In this document: positions 45,267-56,226 of the stretch, one piece after another
Position numbering within the stretch: position 1 is the stretch's first letter
Layout of the letters: every line of letters begins with the position of its first letter
From: Archegozetes longisetosus
Lineage: Eukaryota > Arthropoda > Arachnida > Sarcoptiformes > Trhypochthoniidae
Length of the DNA: 64,000 bases
Reading direction: 5' to 3'
Assembly: GCA_018873245.2 (NCBI GenBank)
Contig: JAEMBT020000017.1
Span: 1 to 64,000, forward strand
Position numbers and translations under genes: made by a program
Notes under the pieces: generated by a model
Told to the model about the DNA's origin: nothing
Databases searched by the model: none
What the model saw: only the letters and a program-made list of their open reading frames with translations

Positions 45267-46343
45267 GGTATCACGTCAAAAGAGCGAAACCATAAAACGA
45301 ATACAAAATGAGCGAATCAAAAAGGGCGAAAGTAGTTATAGGCGAAAACAAAGAGAGCGCATGACAAAACAGCGAACAAAAACAAAAACAAATTTTAGTT
45401 ACCAAATGCTCTATTGTGATTATTATTGTAATTATTATTGTGGTTCCTATTGTAATATTTAATCATCTTATTATCTAATCATCTAATTGGTAAGCGCTTT
45501 TTAACATATCATAATTATATATTAAAATATATCCCTATACTCCCGGAATCACATATACTGCTCAGGGGCTAAGAAGTGCGTATAATTTGGTGCAAAAGAC
45601 CTCATGGAGCCCACGTACTCGATGATGAAACAACTAACTTGATCTCTTGAGGAACCCTAATGGGCCTGCGGTTTTCCGATTCCGGGTTCATACCAAAACT
45701 AGTTTAACTACACTGTAACTTAAATTACTTGACTTTACTGTAACATGACTCTATTGTAACTTAACTTTACTATAACTTAACTTTACCGTGTTTAACTTTA
45801 CAGTGACTTAACTGTGCTGTAACTTAACTTTACTGAAACTGAACCTGATTAATTTCATTAACCTCGAGTAAACCGAAATATATATTTTTACGTGAGTGAA
45901 GATTGCCCAAAACCCACGTTATGTAGAAGCACAATTAATAAGTTTAGGAAAACAGGTTTCATAAAAAATTATTTATTAAGAAAATCAATTAAAAGTGTAT
46001 AATGGATGTGAAGTCGTCAACGCACGTCCGAACAAAAGGAAGACAAACAATTAATTCACAAAAAGGTGTGTAAAACCAGTTTTATACTAGAGAGACGTGC
46101 GCTGCAAGGGGTAGTTCAGAAAGTATGAGTAGTATATTAATGGATAAATACAAACATTATTTCTAACTATAAGTAAGTTTCCTATTAATAGTGTATATTT
46201 TATGAGGTTATTTGGCTTCCGCTCATATTGTTTAAACCCATTTGATTTTCGTACTTTTGGTTTTCGCACATTTGGTTTTCGCTCATTTTGTTTTCGCCCT
46301 TTTTGTATTAGCTCTTAAGTATTCGCCTTTTTGACATGGAGCC
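45267..46343. mobile_element. MULE-type MITE inside the LINE
   Basis: 1077 bp, ends GGTATCACGTCAAAAGAG and its partner GGCTCCATGTCAAAAAGG, with a perfect 9-bp TSD CTCTGATAC (45258-45266, 46344-46352). Each end has tandem GCGAAAACAAAATGA-like units (45282-45385, 46205-46330). 45700-45870 is a second tandem array (TTTACTGTAACTTAAC). No coding region; small ORFs across its ends are repeat sequence. Confidence 0.93.
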
Positions 46344-47641
46344 CTCTGATACTAAATGAAAACACCCAACACGTGTAGCCCCTCACAAAACCCCACCTAA
46401 CCCGATCTGACTTAGCCAGTCCAAGTCTTGCCTCCCTACTCTTATGGCAGACCCTTTCAGCCCTCTCTGATCGCCTACCTATCATTATATGCCTCCCCCT
46501 GCTCCGTAAGATGCCCCTAACCTTACCAAGTTCTACACAAACTTTAAAAAGCCGACTGGCCTAGTTTTACCAAAATAGTTGATGAATCTCTCAAAGACTA
46601 CGACCCCGCTCTCTTTGTTTCCATCGACCGTGCAGAATCCTATATCAGGGAATCCATTAATACCTCAAAATTAACTGTCCCTTCCGGCCGCAGAAATTGC
46701 TATATTCCCTCTTCTCTAACTATCAAAGCTTTAATTTCAGAAAGGGACTAACTGCGCCATAGGCTCTCCCGTTCCACCAACCCCCCGTCTGAATCCGATT
46801 CTCAGCATCTAACGGCCCTAATAAGCTAATACAATAAGAAATAAAAAAGCTCAGTCACCTGCGCTGAGCAGACTTTGCCAAGACACTTGATCGCCGCACC
46901 ACGCCACGTAAACTCTGGAAAACCCTCAAATCTATAGGCAACAGCACCTCCCATTCCTACGAAACTATTTCTCTGTCCATACCAAATCGAGCCTCCAGCC
47001 ATAAATCCCAGGCTAAAATCCTAATAAAACACTACGCCTTCATATCCCGCATGCCGCATATTAAATCTGATGGAAGATCCTTTCGCTCCGTGAAATCTCT
47101 GAGACTCAGTGATTCCCCTAAACCTGCTTTCACCAACGAACAAACCCTCGCAATTATCCGTTCAATACCCTCTTCTTATGCACAAGACCCAAACGAAATA
47201 CCCAACCACCACCTCAAACACCTCTACCCTGATGCAATAGCTGCCCTTACTAAACTTTTCAACTTTTCCTACCAAAATACCGACTGAGTATCTCCCCGAA
47301 AAATCAAGCTGCACCCTATTCACACCCGAAAGACACGAATTAAAATACCAACCCCTTATTACCCTTAATAACATTCATATTCCTACAGCCAAAAACCCTA
47401 AGAGTAATCTTCGACCCTCTGCTCACCTTCTCCCCACACAGCCTACCTAATACAAAAGTCCAGTCGTCGCCTAAACTCCCTTTAAAGAACTCTCCTCTAG
47501 TTCCTGGGGCTAGAATAAAGAAACACAGAAACAATTATTAATAACCAAGTATATAATAAAGGTTAGTTTATTGAAATGTCATTCTTATAATTAGTTTAAT
47601 ATATATATAGAAAATATTGAATTGAACGGTTCGAAAGCCAG

Positions 47642-47644
<3 letters not shown>

Positions 47645-47679
<35 letters not shown>
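47645..47679 (+). repeat. (GA)n microsatellite
   Basis: About 17 uninterrupted GA units between the LINE remnant and the Tc1 remnant. Confidence 0.97.
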
Positions 47680-47681
<2 letters not shown>

Positions 47682-47830
47682 CCTCTTGCTTTCGCTAAAA
47701 GCTAATGCCTTTCAACCGTTTTGACAAATAAGGTGTGGTGACCATTGATTAGATGTCCACAGAAACGAGTCCAACACAAAACTTTTAATAACTTCCAAAT
47801 ATAAAATTAGATGAAATAAGACAAATGTAA

Positions 47831-48365
47831 ATGAAATATAATCATGACAGTATTAAAGATCCTCAGAAGATTCATATTATGAGAGAGATATCCTTAAGAA
47901 CTGTTTACAGAAATATTAGCAAAATTTCTAGTAATTTAGGTATAGATCGGAAGGTTGGTTCGGATAGGCTAAGAATATTGAAAACTAATGACTGGCGTCG
48001 AATTTCAAATCTTTTGGTAACAATGAGCGAGTTATATCCTGATGGTTTATCTTTCAACATAACAATGCCACTTCCCATACCACCGCTCGATTATGCAAAA
48101 ATTTGTTCAAAGACCAGAATCTTGAGGTTATGGAGTGGACACCTAATTCTCCTGATCTAAACCCCATATAAGATGTATGGGGGATTATGAAAAAGATAAT
48201 TGAGAAATTTGAACCAAAGACTATTTCTATGTGCAAGGAAGAAATTAACGAAGTTTGGTCTGAACAAAGCCACGATCTCCTGACTTCTCTCGTAAAAGTA
48301 TGCCAAAGAGAATAGAAATGTGTATTGGCTCTAATAGCGCAAAAATCAACCATTATTTTTTATAA
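47831..48365 (+). pseudogene. Tc1-like transposase, left copy, internally deleted
   Basis: An N-terminal helix-turn-helix part (REISLRTVYRNISKIS, then DRLRILKTNDWRRI) is followed by a deletion and the C-terminal catalytic part (YPDGL, SHTTARLCKNLF, NSPDLNPI). The second Asp is changed (HNNA for QDNA), and the Glu codon after NPI is TAA. From 48061 on it belongs to the palindrome arm; the right copy shares the same TAA. Confidence 0.75.
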
Positions 48366-48765
48366 TATTTATAGTTAATGTATAATTAATATATGAAATA
48401 CCATTATTATATATCGATGAATAAAAAACTTAAATATAAATACAAAAATATAAAATGCCATTTTATGGCCTCAGGTTTATATAAGACTACAAAATAGATA
48501 TTCAACCAAAATTGATAACTAATTTAATATTCAAACTATGAGATGAAAGAAAAATTTGTTTATTCTCACATTTCTTGATATATAGCATACAGGTATAGGA
48601 ATTATGAATCAATTATCAAAGAATATATAATTAAGAGTAACTACTTAGTTTGCTAACCTAATCACCAATCTACAATGTATCTCAAATCGATCATTAGCTA
48701 AAAGCTTAGTATAAGAAAAAGATAAAGAAAAACTTAATATATATTCGTTGAACTCAATAGTGGAA

Positions 48766-49527
48766 CTAGTCAGATTTTACTATCTGGGCGACATTTTGTG
48801 AAATTCTCTTGAAATCATTCTCCACTTCCTCACATAATTCAATTTTTTGTTCATCATACGGCAAAGAGAAAAATCTCGCTTCATCGGGAAATACAAGATC
48901 TGCCAAAATTTCGGCATCTATTCTCATCAATGAGCGATTTGCTCTAACAATGCTACAATGAATATCGGCGTTTTGACGTTGCAATTCCTTTTTACCATCC
49001 TTCTCATAGCTGATATACACTTTAGAATATTGAAAATAAGATTTTATGATCGAATAACCACGTTCATCCTTTTCTCTAGTATCATGAATAACTTGAGCAA
49101 AATAACATTGACTTTCCTTCATCGACTTATCGTTCAAAATAGATTTCGCTAGATCTTTAACACCTTGGACCATTTTCTCATATTGAACGGCTGTAAGACC
49201 CTTAAAGAATTCACAAACGGCATTTACAATATCTTGGAAGTAATTTCGATCTTGTATCACGAACTCTTTAGTGGAAGTAAGCTCTGTTGAGAAATATCTT
49301 GATTGTGTCACAAGACTCATATAATCTTTGAAATAACCAAATGAGTCGTATGCTTTATCGAAAGGATCAAATTTAGAAGCCTTTTGGTAATGTTTGAGTA
49401 AAATGTCTATGGCATCTAAGTGCATTGTCGGATCTTCAAATAGTTCAACATGTTTGGGATTCTTCCTTGATCTGAGTTTAGGAACATCCTCATCACCAAT
49501 AGTAATCTGATTAATATATACCTTCAT
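48766..49527 (-). CDS. Gene A, left copy: unknown 253-residue protein, paralogue of gene B
   Basis: An intact 253-codon frame. There is no signal peptide. The N-terminal ~25 residues are β-like (KVYINQITIGDEDVP), then comes a mostly helical half (DAIDILLKHYQKASKF, FQDIVNAVCEFFKGLTAVQYEKMVQGVKDLAKSI), then a strand-rich half (YFAQVIHDTRE, SYFQYSKVYISYEKDG) and an acidic helical tail. A GTAAGTAAT...TTTTAG intron lies just upstream of the ATG, in the 5' UTR or in a lost coding exon (the frame stays open about 160 nt upstream without an ATG). Gene B has the same length, layout and intron position. The order helices-then-β-sheet and the size resemble Cyt-type cytolysins, but I cannot show this and would give it about one in five. 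It may be a host gene or a horizontally acquired one. Confidence 0.85.
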   Translation of the reverse strand: MKVYINQITIGDEDVPKLRSRKNPKHVELFEDPTMHLDAIDILLKHYQKASKFDPFDKAYDSFGYFKDYMSLVTQSRYFSTELTSTKEFVIQDRNYFQDIVNAVCEFFKGLTAVQYEKMVQGVKDLAKSILNDKSMKESQCYFAQVIHDTREKDERGYSIIKSYFQYSKVYISYEKDGKKELQRQNADIHCSIVRANRSLMRIDAEILADLVFPDEARFFSLPYDEQKIELCEEVENDFKRISQNVAQIVKSD

Positions 49528-49559
49528 ATTTACTGTACCAACTTCAGTCAGCTTAGAAA

Positions 49560-50600
49560 GGTTGCTAAAATATAAAGAAACAATTTAGATTGGCTTCTAA
49601 TTAAATGACATTCAAAACTATTACTTACGAGTTAGAAATGCTAACTTGTAATTGAAATTGTTCAATGTTGGAGTTTAACAATTTTGTGGTATTTAAAGGA
49701 AAATCATATAGTGGATAAAGATCGAGTGATATAAAGTAGCCAATGAAATAAACTATTGTGACTTAGAGACAAAACTTAACCAATCATATTAATTTCTTTA
49801 TCTCTTAAAATTAAATACAGACACAACTTGTTTATGTGTTATATATGATAAATTTGTCTCAAAAGTATGTTTAACCTTTGACAGACTAGGATATATAATA
49901 AATTAGCTATTTATATCAAATTAACGTTTGACACTGTAGTGTTATAAGTGTGTTGATAATCTATAAATAGCAAATTCATAATATTTTCTGGTCTGTTAAA
50001 TGACATCTGGATTATAAAATGCTTCAAAAAATTATCAAATCTAACATAAGCAATTTGTTATTGAAACTTAATTTATAAACAAGAAAATAACTATTTCGTT
50101 CATATAAAAGTGAACAACCCATCAAAAGTTTATCACATCTGACATATAAGTCTCGATAATAAAATGCTTATATTCGATTTGACAAATTTTTCAACCATTT
50201 TATAACACAGATATTATCTGACAGACCAGAAAACAATCAATTAGTCATGTATAGATTTGCAATACGTGCAATACTATAGTGTCACATATGTTGATTTGAT
50301 ATAAACATTAATAAAACTAGAAAATGATTATTTCTTCATTTAAACAATTCTTGAAAATTGGATCATATCCAACACAAGCATTTTATTAATATACTATAGT
50401 TAAATTGAAAAACAACAAATTTTTCATATTTCTTTAATTTCCATATTGAAAAAAGTAATCTGTACTGTAACATTGTTGAGATTTGTCGTATATAACATAA
50501 ACGTTTTATTATGGAAACTTAATTTCATAAACAAGAAAATAATTATTTCTCTCATATTAAAGTGAACAATTCAAAATACAACTGAATTGAATAATAAAGA
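49560..50600. repeat. Spacer between genes A and B with imperfect direct repeats
   Basis: A ~65-bp unit recurs three times in decayed form: near 50060-50120 (TAAACAAGAAAATAACTATT), 50310-50345 (AAACTAGAAAATGATTATTT) and 50500-50565 (TAAACAAGAAAATAATTATT). TGATATAAA, CTGGTCTGT and similar words also recur. The likely promoter of gene A (a TATA-like TTTATATCAC near 49725) and the end of gene B bound it. The mirror lies at 54010-55050. Confidence 0.6.
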
Positions 50601-50604
50601 TAAG

Positions 50605-51348
50605 TTATCTTGATGATTCGTAAGTCCAATAATTATTATTCTTATAAGAAACATCAATTCTATGGGAAATATTTGCCCTAATCCAGTGTTCAATAGTTGT
50701 AGCAGGCATTTTAGATAATTCATCGGAATTTATATTAACTAACGCAGAATTTAAGCGTAATTGAGTAACTTTAAAATCTTGGAAATTTTTAACAATTATT
50801 CTGTTATTCACAGAAAAATTAATGTCGACTGAATGAATGATCAATTTTATTTTAGCGTTCTCAACACCATTATTGACATCTCTAGCATCAATTACAAAAA
50901 AATTGAAATTTGCAATTTTCGATTTAGAGCAAAGATCCTGATTCAATAGTTGTTCAATTAAGAATGTGTTAGCCATTTCCCCTAATGATTGCTGAATAAT
51001 ATTTTTATCTCTGGAATCTGGTTGGAGTTTGCTTACTTCTATCAATTTATCTATAAATTGTGTATAGTCCAATTTATCGAGAGACGAATCGGGAAGTTGC
51101 CAAGCATAATCCGTTGGCAAATATAGAGAATTGGTGATCGACTTGACATACTTATTGTAATGAGTGGTAGCTTCGGCCGAGTTTTGTTTTTGTGGATAGA
51201 ATTTCGCTTCATCTTGGAGACTTTGCAGAATGGTTGCCAATGCATTAAGGTATTTTGTTTTATCTTCTTGAGATTCGTTTGTATCGGATGAATTGCCACC
51301 AAGAATAATTGAATTAATAAATGTAAGCTTACCAGAATTGGTGGACAT
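50605..51348 (-). CDS. Gene B, left copy: unknown 247-residue protein, paralogue of gene A
   Basis: ATG at 51348 follows an acceptor (TTTACAG) 10 bases upstream, so there is a 5' UTR intron (donor GTAAAG near 51451), as in gene A. 247 residues, no signal peptide. By eye it aligns with gene A along its whole length: KLTFINSIILGG with KVYINQITIG; FIDKLIEVSK with FQDIVNAVCEF; NFFVIDARD with YFAQVIHDTRE; VNINSDELSKM with MRIDAEILADL. Identity is low, so the split is old. Genes A and B lie head-to-tail in each arm with ~1.1 kb between them. Function unknown. Confidence 0.85.
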   Translation of the reverse strand: MSTNSGKLTFINSIILGGNSSDTNESQEDKTKYLNALATILQSLQDEAKFYPQKQNSAEATTHYNKYVKSITNSLYLPTDYAWQLPDSSLDKLDYTQFIDKLIEVSKLQPDSRDKNIIQQSLGEMANTFLIEQLLNQDLCSKSKIANFNFFVIDARDVNNGVENAKIKLIIHSVDINFSVNNRIIVKNFQDFKVTQLRLNSALVNINSDELSKMPATTIEHWIRANISHRIDVSYKNNNYWTYESSR

Positions 51349-51912
51349 TTTAAGAACCTGTAAATACAATAATTAATTTTGGGAAATTCAATTAAAAGTT
51401 TCAAAAAATCAAAATAAATACAAAGGTTAATACAGTATAAAATACTTTACTATTTGTGTTCAGCAATCTAACCACTTTGGACTACGATGTTCAATTTAAA
51501 TAAGAGAAGTAACTGATAGTACTTCTCCTACTTATACATAAACACTTAGATATTTAGCGCAAACTCTGTTGATTATTTCATGCCTAAGGGTCTGTACATG
51601 AGGGACGTCCACATATAAGAATATGTGTGATATGTGAATAATAAGCGATATCAATATGTTCATTTGTGTTTAGTCTAAAAATCAAATCTAATCAACTAAG
51701 CTATTTTAGATAAGAGTATTGAAACAGTCCTCCCTAAATTTTAGACTGTCTATGCATAACGGTCTAAAGATCTTTGCATAGAAGACGTCTATAATTTCCA
51801 TATTTGTTAAACAAATAAAATTAAATAAAATATGAAAAGCACTCCATCATATTAATAAACAAAACTTCAGGCATTCCGATTCACGCTTAATACCGTTTCA
51901 TTTGCTTAACAA

Positions 51913-52699
51913 TGCAATTTTCCGATCTGTTAGATTCAAACTAATCTCATATAAACAACTAGACAATACTAATCAATTGTATTTTCAAAAGCTACACTCC
52001 TCATCATAATATATACGCACTCTCGACGCTTTAAGATTTCGCTCGATGGCTTAAACATTGGGTGCGACCAATCAAAACAAAATTATCAATTTACAACTTT
52101 TTAACTCCATCATCAAATAATTTAGCGACATCGATCGCAATATGAGTGATTTATTGTATAGAAATAGTAATAGTATCAGAATCAGGAGCAGATATTATAC
52201 GTGTATATTAACTTAACATTGAATCGATGTTGAATTGAAGTTTGAAGCTATCAATTGATCAAATGTGAGAGTAGATGTATGTCCACTTACAGTGCATGAA
52301 GAAGTAATAGGAATAGAATGTGTACTAAAAGTAAACTCTAGAGTGACAGTACAGCGTAATATACTGTATATACACTGTCAAAAGATTTGATATAAAACAG
52401 GTTCAATATTCAAACGGGTGATTTACAAAGATTAGGAAAAATACAAAATTGGCAGTCTTTCAACGAGAGAACACCTAACCTAATATGATTAGCAAATATA
52501 AAGAGAATAGTTGTTTATGTAAAAGCAACATGTATAGTCAATTCATTAAAGTAATAACTGAGAAATTATCTTGTTACAAAATGAGAACGTTGGTTTACAA
52601 AAGACAATACAAGTATTCATTCTCCTTAAGAACATTTTGGATTTGTAAACTTCGACGTTCAGCATTCTTGATAACATAACTTTGTTGTTTTGAATTCGT
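51913..52699. other. Palindrome 2 centre
   Basis: 787 bp of single-copy AT-rich DNA between the two arms. It lies between the divergent 5' ends of the two gene B copies, so it may hold a shared control region, but no motif is convincing. The ORF at 52485-52679 looks accidental. Confidence 0.6.
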
Positions 52700-53260
52700 T
52701 TGTTAAGCAAATGAAACGGTATTAAGCGTGAATCGGAATGCCTGAAGTTTTGTTTATTAATATGATGGAGTGCTTTTCATATTTTATTTAATTTTATTTG
52801 TTTAACAAATATAGGAATTGTAGACGTCTTCTATGCAAACATCTTTAGACCGTTATGCATAGACAGTCTAAAATTTAGGGAGGGTTGTTTCAATACTTTT
52901 ATCTAAAATAGCTTAGTTGATTAGATTTGATTTTTAGACTAAACACAAATGAACATATTGATATCGCTTATTATTCACATATCACACATATTCTTATATG
53001 TGGACGTCCCTCATGTACAGACCCTTAGGCATGAAACAATCAACAGAGTTTGCGCTAAATATCTAAGTGTTTATGTATAAGTAGGAGAAGTACTATCAAT
53101 TACTTCTCTTATTTAAATTGAACATCGTAGTCCAAAGTGGTTAGATTGCTGAACACAAATTGTAAAGTATTTTATACTGTATTAACCTTTGTATTTTTGA
53201 TTTTTTGAAACTTTTAATTGAATTTCCCAAAATTAATTATTGTATTTACAGGTTCTTAAA

Positions 53261-54005
53261 ATGTCTACCAATTCTGGTAAGCTTACATTTATTAATTCAA
53301 TTATTCTTGGTGGCGATTCATCCGATACAAACGAATCCCGAAAAGATAAAACAAAATACCTTAATGCATTGGCAACCATTCTGCAAAGTCTCCAAGATGA
53401 AGCGAAATTCTATCCACAAAAACAAAACTCGGCCGAAGCTACCACTCATTACAATAAGTATGTCAAGTCGATCACCAATTCTCTATATTTGCCAACGGAT
53501 TATGCTTGGCAACTTCCCGATTCGTCTCTCGATAAATTGGACTATACACAATTTATAGATAAATTGATAGAAGTAAGCAAACTCCAACCAGATTCCAGAG
53601 ATGAAAATATTATTCAGCAATCATTAGGGGGAAATGGCTAACACATTCTTAATTGAACAACTATTGAATCAGGATCTTCGCTCTAAATCGAAAATTGCAA
53701 ATTTCAATTTTTTTGTAATTGATGCTAGAGATGTCAATAATGGTGTTGAGAACGCTAAAATAAAATTGATCATTCATTCAGTCGACATTAATTTTTCTGT
53801 GAATAACAGAATAATTATTAAAAATTTCCAAGATTTTAAAGTTACTCAATTACACTTAAATTCTACGTTAGTTAATATAAATTCCGATGAATTATCTAAA
53901 ATGCCTGCTACAACTATTGAACACTGGATTAGGGGAAATATTTCTCATAGAATTGATGTTTCTTATAAGAATAATAATTATTGGACTTACGAATCATCAA
54001 GATAA
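53261..54005 (+). pseudogene. Gene B, right copy, frameshifted by one G
   Basis: Same as the left copy except that the run before ATGGCTAAC has five G instead of four (53627-53631). This splits the gene into 53261-53641 and 53634-54005. There are a few amino-acid differences (e.g. N to D, Q to R, E to K early on). The second half is otherwise open, so the break is recent or a homopolymer sequencing error. Confidence 0.85.
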
Positions 54006-55082
54006 CTTATCTTTATTATTCAATTCAGTTGTATTTTGAATTGTTCACTTTAATATGAGAGAAATAATGATTTTCTTGTTTATGAAATTAAGTTTCCATA
54101 ATAAAACGTTTATGTTATATACGACAAATCTCAACAATGTTAAAGTAAAGATTACTTTTTTCAATATGGAAATTAAAGAAATATGAAAGATTTGTTGTTT
54201 TTCAATTTAACTATAGTATATTAATAAAATGCTTGTGTTGGATATGATCAAATTTTCAAGAATTGTTTAAATGAAGAAATAATCATTTTCTAGTTTTATT
54301 AATGTTTATATCAAATCAACATATGTGACACTATAGTATTGCACGTATTGCAAATCTATACATGACTAATTGATTGTTTTCTGGTCTGTCAGATAATATC
54401 TGTGTTATAAAATGGTTGAAAAATTTATCAAATCGAATATAAGCATTTTATTATCGAGACTTATATGTCAGATGTGATAAACTTTTGATGGGTTGTTCAC
54501 TTTTATATGAACGAAATAGTTATTTTCTTGTTTATAAATTAAGCTTCAATAACAAATTGCTTATGTTAGATTTGATAATTTTTTGAAGCATTTTATAATC
54601 CAGATGTCATTTAACAGACCAGAAAATATTATGAATTTGCTATTTATAGATTATCAACACACTTATAACACTACAGTGTCAAACGTTAATTTGATATAAA
54701 TAGCTAATTTATTATATATCCTAGTCTGTCAAAGGTTAAACATACTTTTGAGAAAAATTTATCATATATAACACATAAACAAGTTGTGTCTGTATTTAAT
54801 TTTAAGAGATAAAGAAATTAATATGATTGGTTAAGTTTTGTCTCTAAGTCACAATAGTTTATTTCATTGGCTACTTTATATCACTCGATCTTTATCCACT
54901 ATATGATTTTCCTTTAAATACCACAAAATTGTTAAACTCCAACATTGAACAATTTCAATTACAAGTTAGCATTTCTAACTCGTAAGTAATAGTTTTAAAT
55001 GTCATTTAATTAGAAGCCAATCTAAATTGTTTCTTTATATTTTAGCAACCTTTCTAAGCTGACTGAAGTTGATACAGTAAAT

Positions 55083-55844
55083 ATGAAGGTATATATTAAT
55101 CAGATTACTATTGGTGATGAGGATGTTCCTAAACTCAGATCAAGGAAGAATCCCAAACATGTTGAACTATTTGAAGATCCGACAATGCACTTAGATGCCA
55201 TAGACATTTTACTCAAACATTACCAAAAGGCTTCTAAATTTGATCCTTTCGATAAAGCATACGACTCATTTGGTTATTTCAAAGATTATATGAGTCTTGT
55301 GACACAATCAAGATATTTCTCAACAGAGCTTACTTCCACTAAAGAGTTCGTGATACAAGATCGGAATTACTTCCAAGATATTGTAAATGCCGTTTGTGAA
55401 TTCTTTAAGGGTCTTACAGCCGTTCAATATGAGAAAATGGTCCAAGGTGTTAAAGATCTAGCGAAATCTATTTTGAACGATAAGTCGATGAAGGAAAGTC
55501 AATGTTATTTTGCTCAAGTTATTCATGATACTAGAGAAAAGGATGAACGTGGTTATTCGATCATAAAATCTTATTTTCAATATTCTAAAGTGTATATCAG
55601 CTATGAGAAGGATGGTAAAAAGGAATTGCAACGTCAAAACGCCGATATTCATTGTAGCATTGTTAGAGCAAATCGCTCATTGATGAGAATAGATGCCGAA
55701 ATTTTGGCAGATCTTGTATTTCCCGATGAAGCGAGATTTTTCTCTCTGCCGTATGATGAACAAAAAATTGAATTATGTGAGGAAGTGGAGAATGATTTCA
55801 AGAGAATTTCACAAAATTTCGCCCAGATAATAAAATCTGACTAG
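55083..55844 (+). CDS. Gene A, right copy
   Basis: An intact 253-codon frame, differing from the left copy only near the C-terminus (SQNFAQIIKSD). It has the same 5' intron (donor at 54981, acceptor TTTTAG at 55045) and the same open frame upstream of the ATG (FPLNTTKLLNSNIEQF). See the left copy for layout. Because both A copies are intact while one B is broken, A may be under stronger constraint. Confidence 0.85.
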   Translation: MKVYINQITIGDEDVPKLRSRKNPKHVELFEDPTMHLDAIDILLKHYQKASKFDPFDKAYDSFGYFKDYMSLVTQSRYFSTELTSTKEFVIQDRNYFQDIVNAVCEFFKGLTAVQYEKMVQGVKDLAKSILNDKSMKESQCYFAQVIHDTREKDERGYSIIKSYFQYSKVYISYEKDGKKELQRQNADIHCSIVRANRSLMRIDAEILADLVFPDEARFFSLPYDEQKIELCEEVENDFKRISQNFAQIIKSD

Positions 55845-56226
55845 TTCCACTATTGAGTTCAACGAATATATATTAAGTTTTTCTTTATCTTTTTTCTTAT
55901 ACTAAGCTTTTAGCTAATGATCGATTTGAGATACATTGTAGATTGGTGATTAGATTAGCAAACTAAGTAGTTACTCTTAATTATATATTCTTTGATAATT
56001 GATTCATAATTCCTATACCTGTATGCTATATCAAGAAATGTGAGAATAAACAAATTTTTCTTTCATCTCATAGTTTGAATATTAAATTAGTTATCAATTT
56101 TGGTTGAATATCTATTTTGTAGTCTTATATAAACCTGAGGCCATAAAAATGGCATTTAATATTTTTGTATTTATATTTAAGTTTTTTATTCATCGATATA
56201 TAATAATGGTATTTCATATATTAATT

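Larger units (their letters stand above)
44482..47530 (+). pseudogene. APE-type LINE with 2A-like peptide, C-rich
   Basis: From ATG 44526 the frame has a ~60-residue leader, then LAGDIELNPGP, a match to the 2A consensus DxExNPGP at 44727-44750, then the endonuclease start (LNILQLNINRIRNKLPEL, LQETKV). The endonuclease core motif SDFNAH is at about 45165-45183. A MULE MITE splits it at 45267. After 46352 the linker to RT continues (LWKTLKSIG, near 46913; AQDPNEIPNHHLKHLYP near 47180), then a deletion removes the RT catalytic part, and the thumb region (SCTLFTPERHELKYQPLI... near 47310) ends near 47530. Many stops. The plus strand is strongly C-rich with C-ending codons, unlike everything around it. 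Confidence 0.8.
48061..51912. repeat. Palindrome 2, left arm
   Basis: Reverse complement of 52700-56554, about 3.85 kb, at roughly 99% identity. It contains the Tc1 C-terminus, gene A and gene B. The arms differ by scattered substitutions, e.g. NVAQIV versus NFAQII at the end of gene A, and by a G-run length change in gene B. Confidence 0.95.

Noticed and set aside
45178..45462. 94-codon ORF rich in Arg/Lys/Thr
   Set aside because: Fusion of the LINE remnant with the tandem end of the MULE MITE.
45600..45700. Possible RNA polymerase III B-box (GGTTCATACC) suggesting a SINE
   Set aside because: No matching A-box at the right distance and no poly-A tail; it lies inside a MITE.
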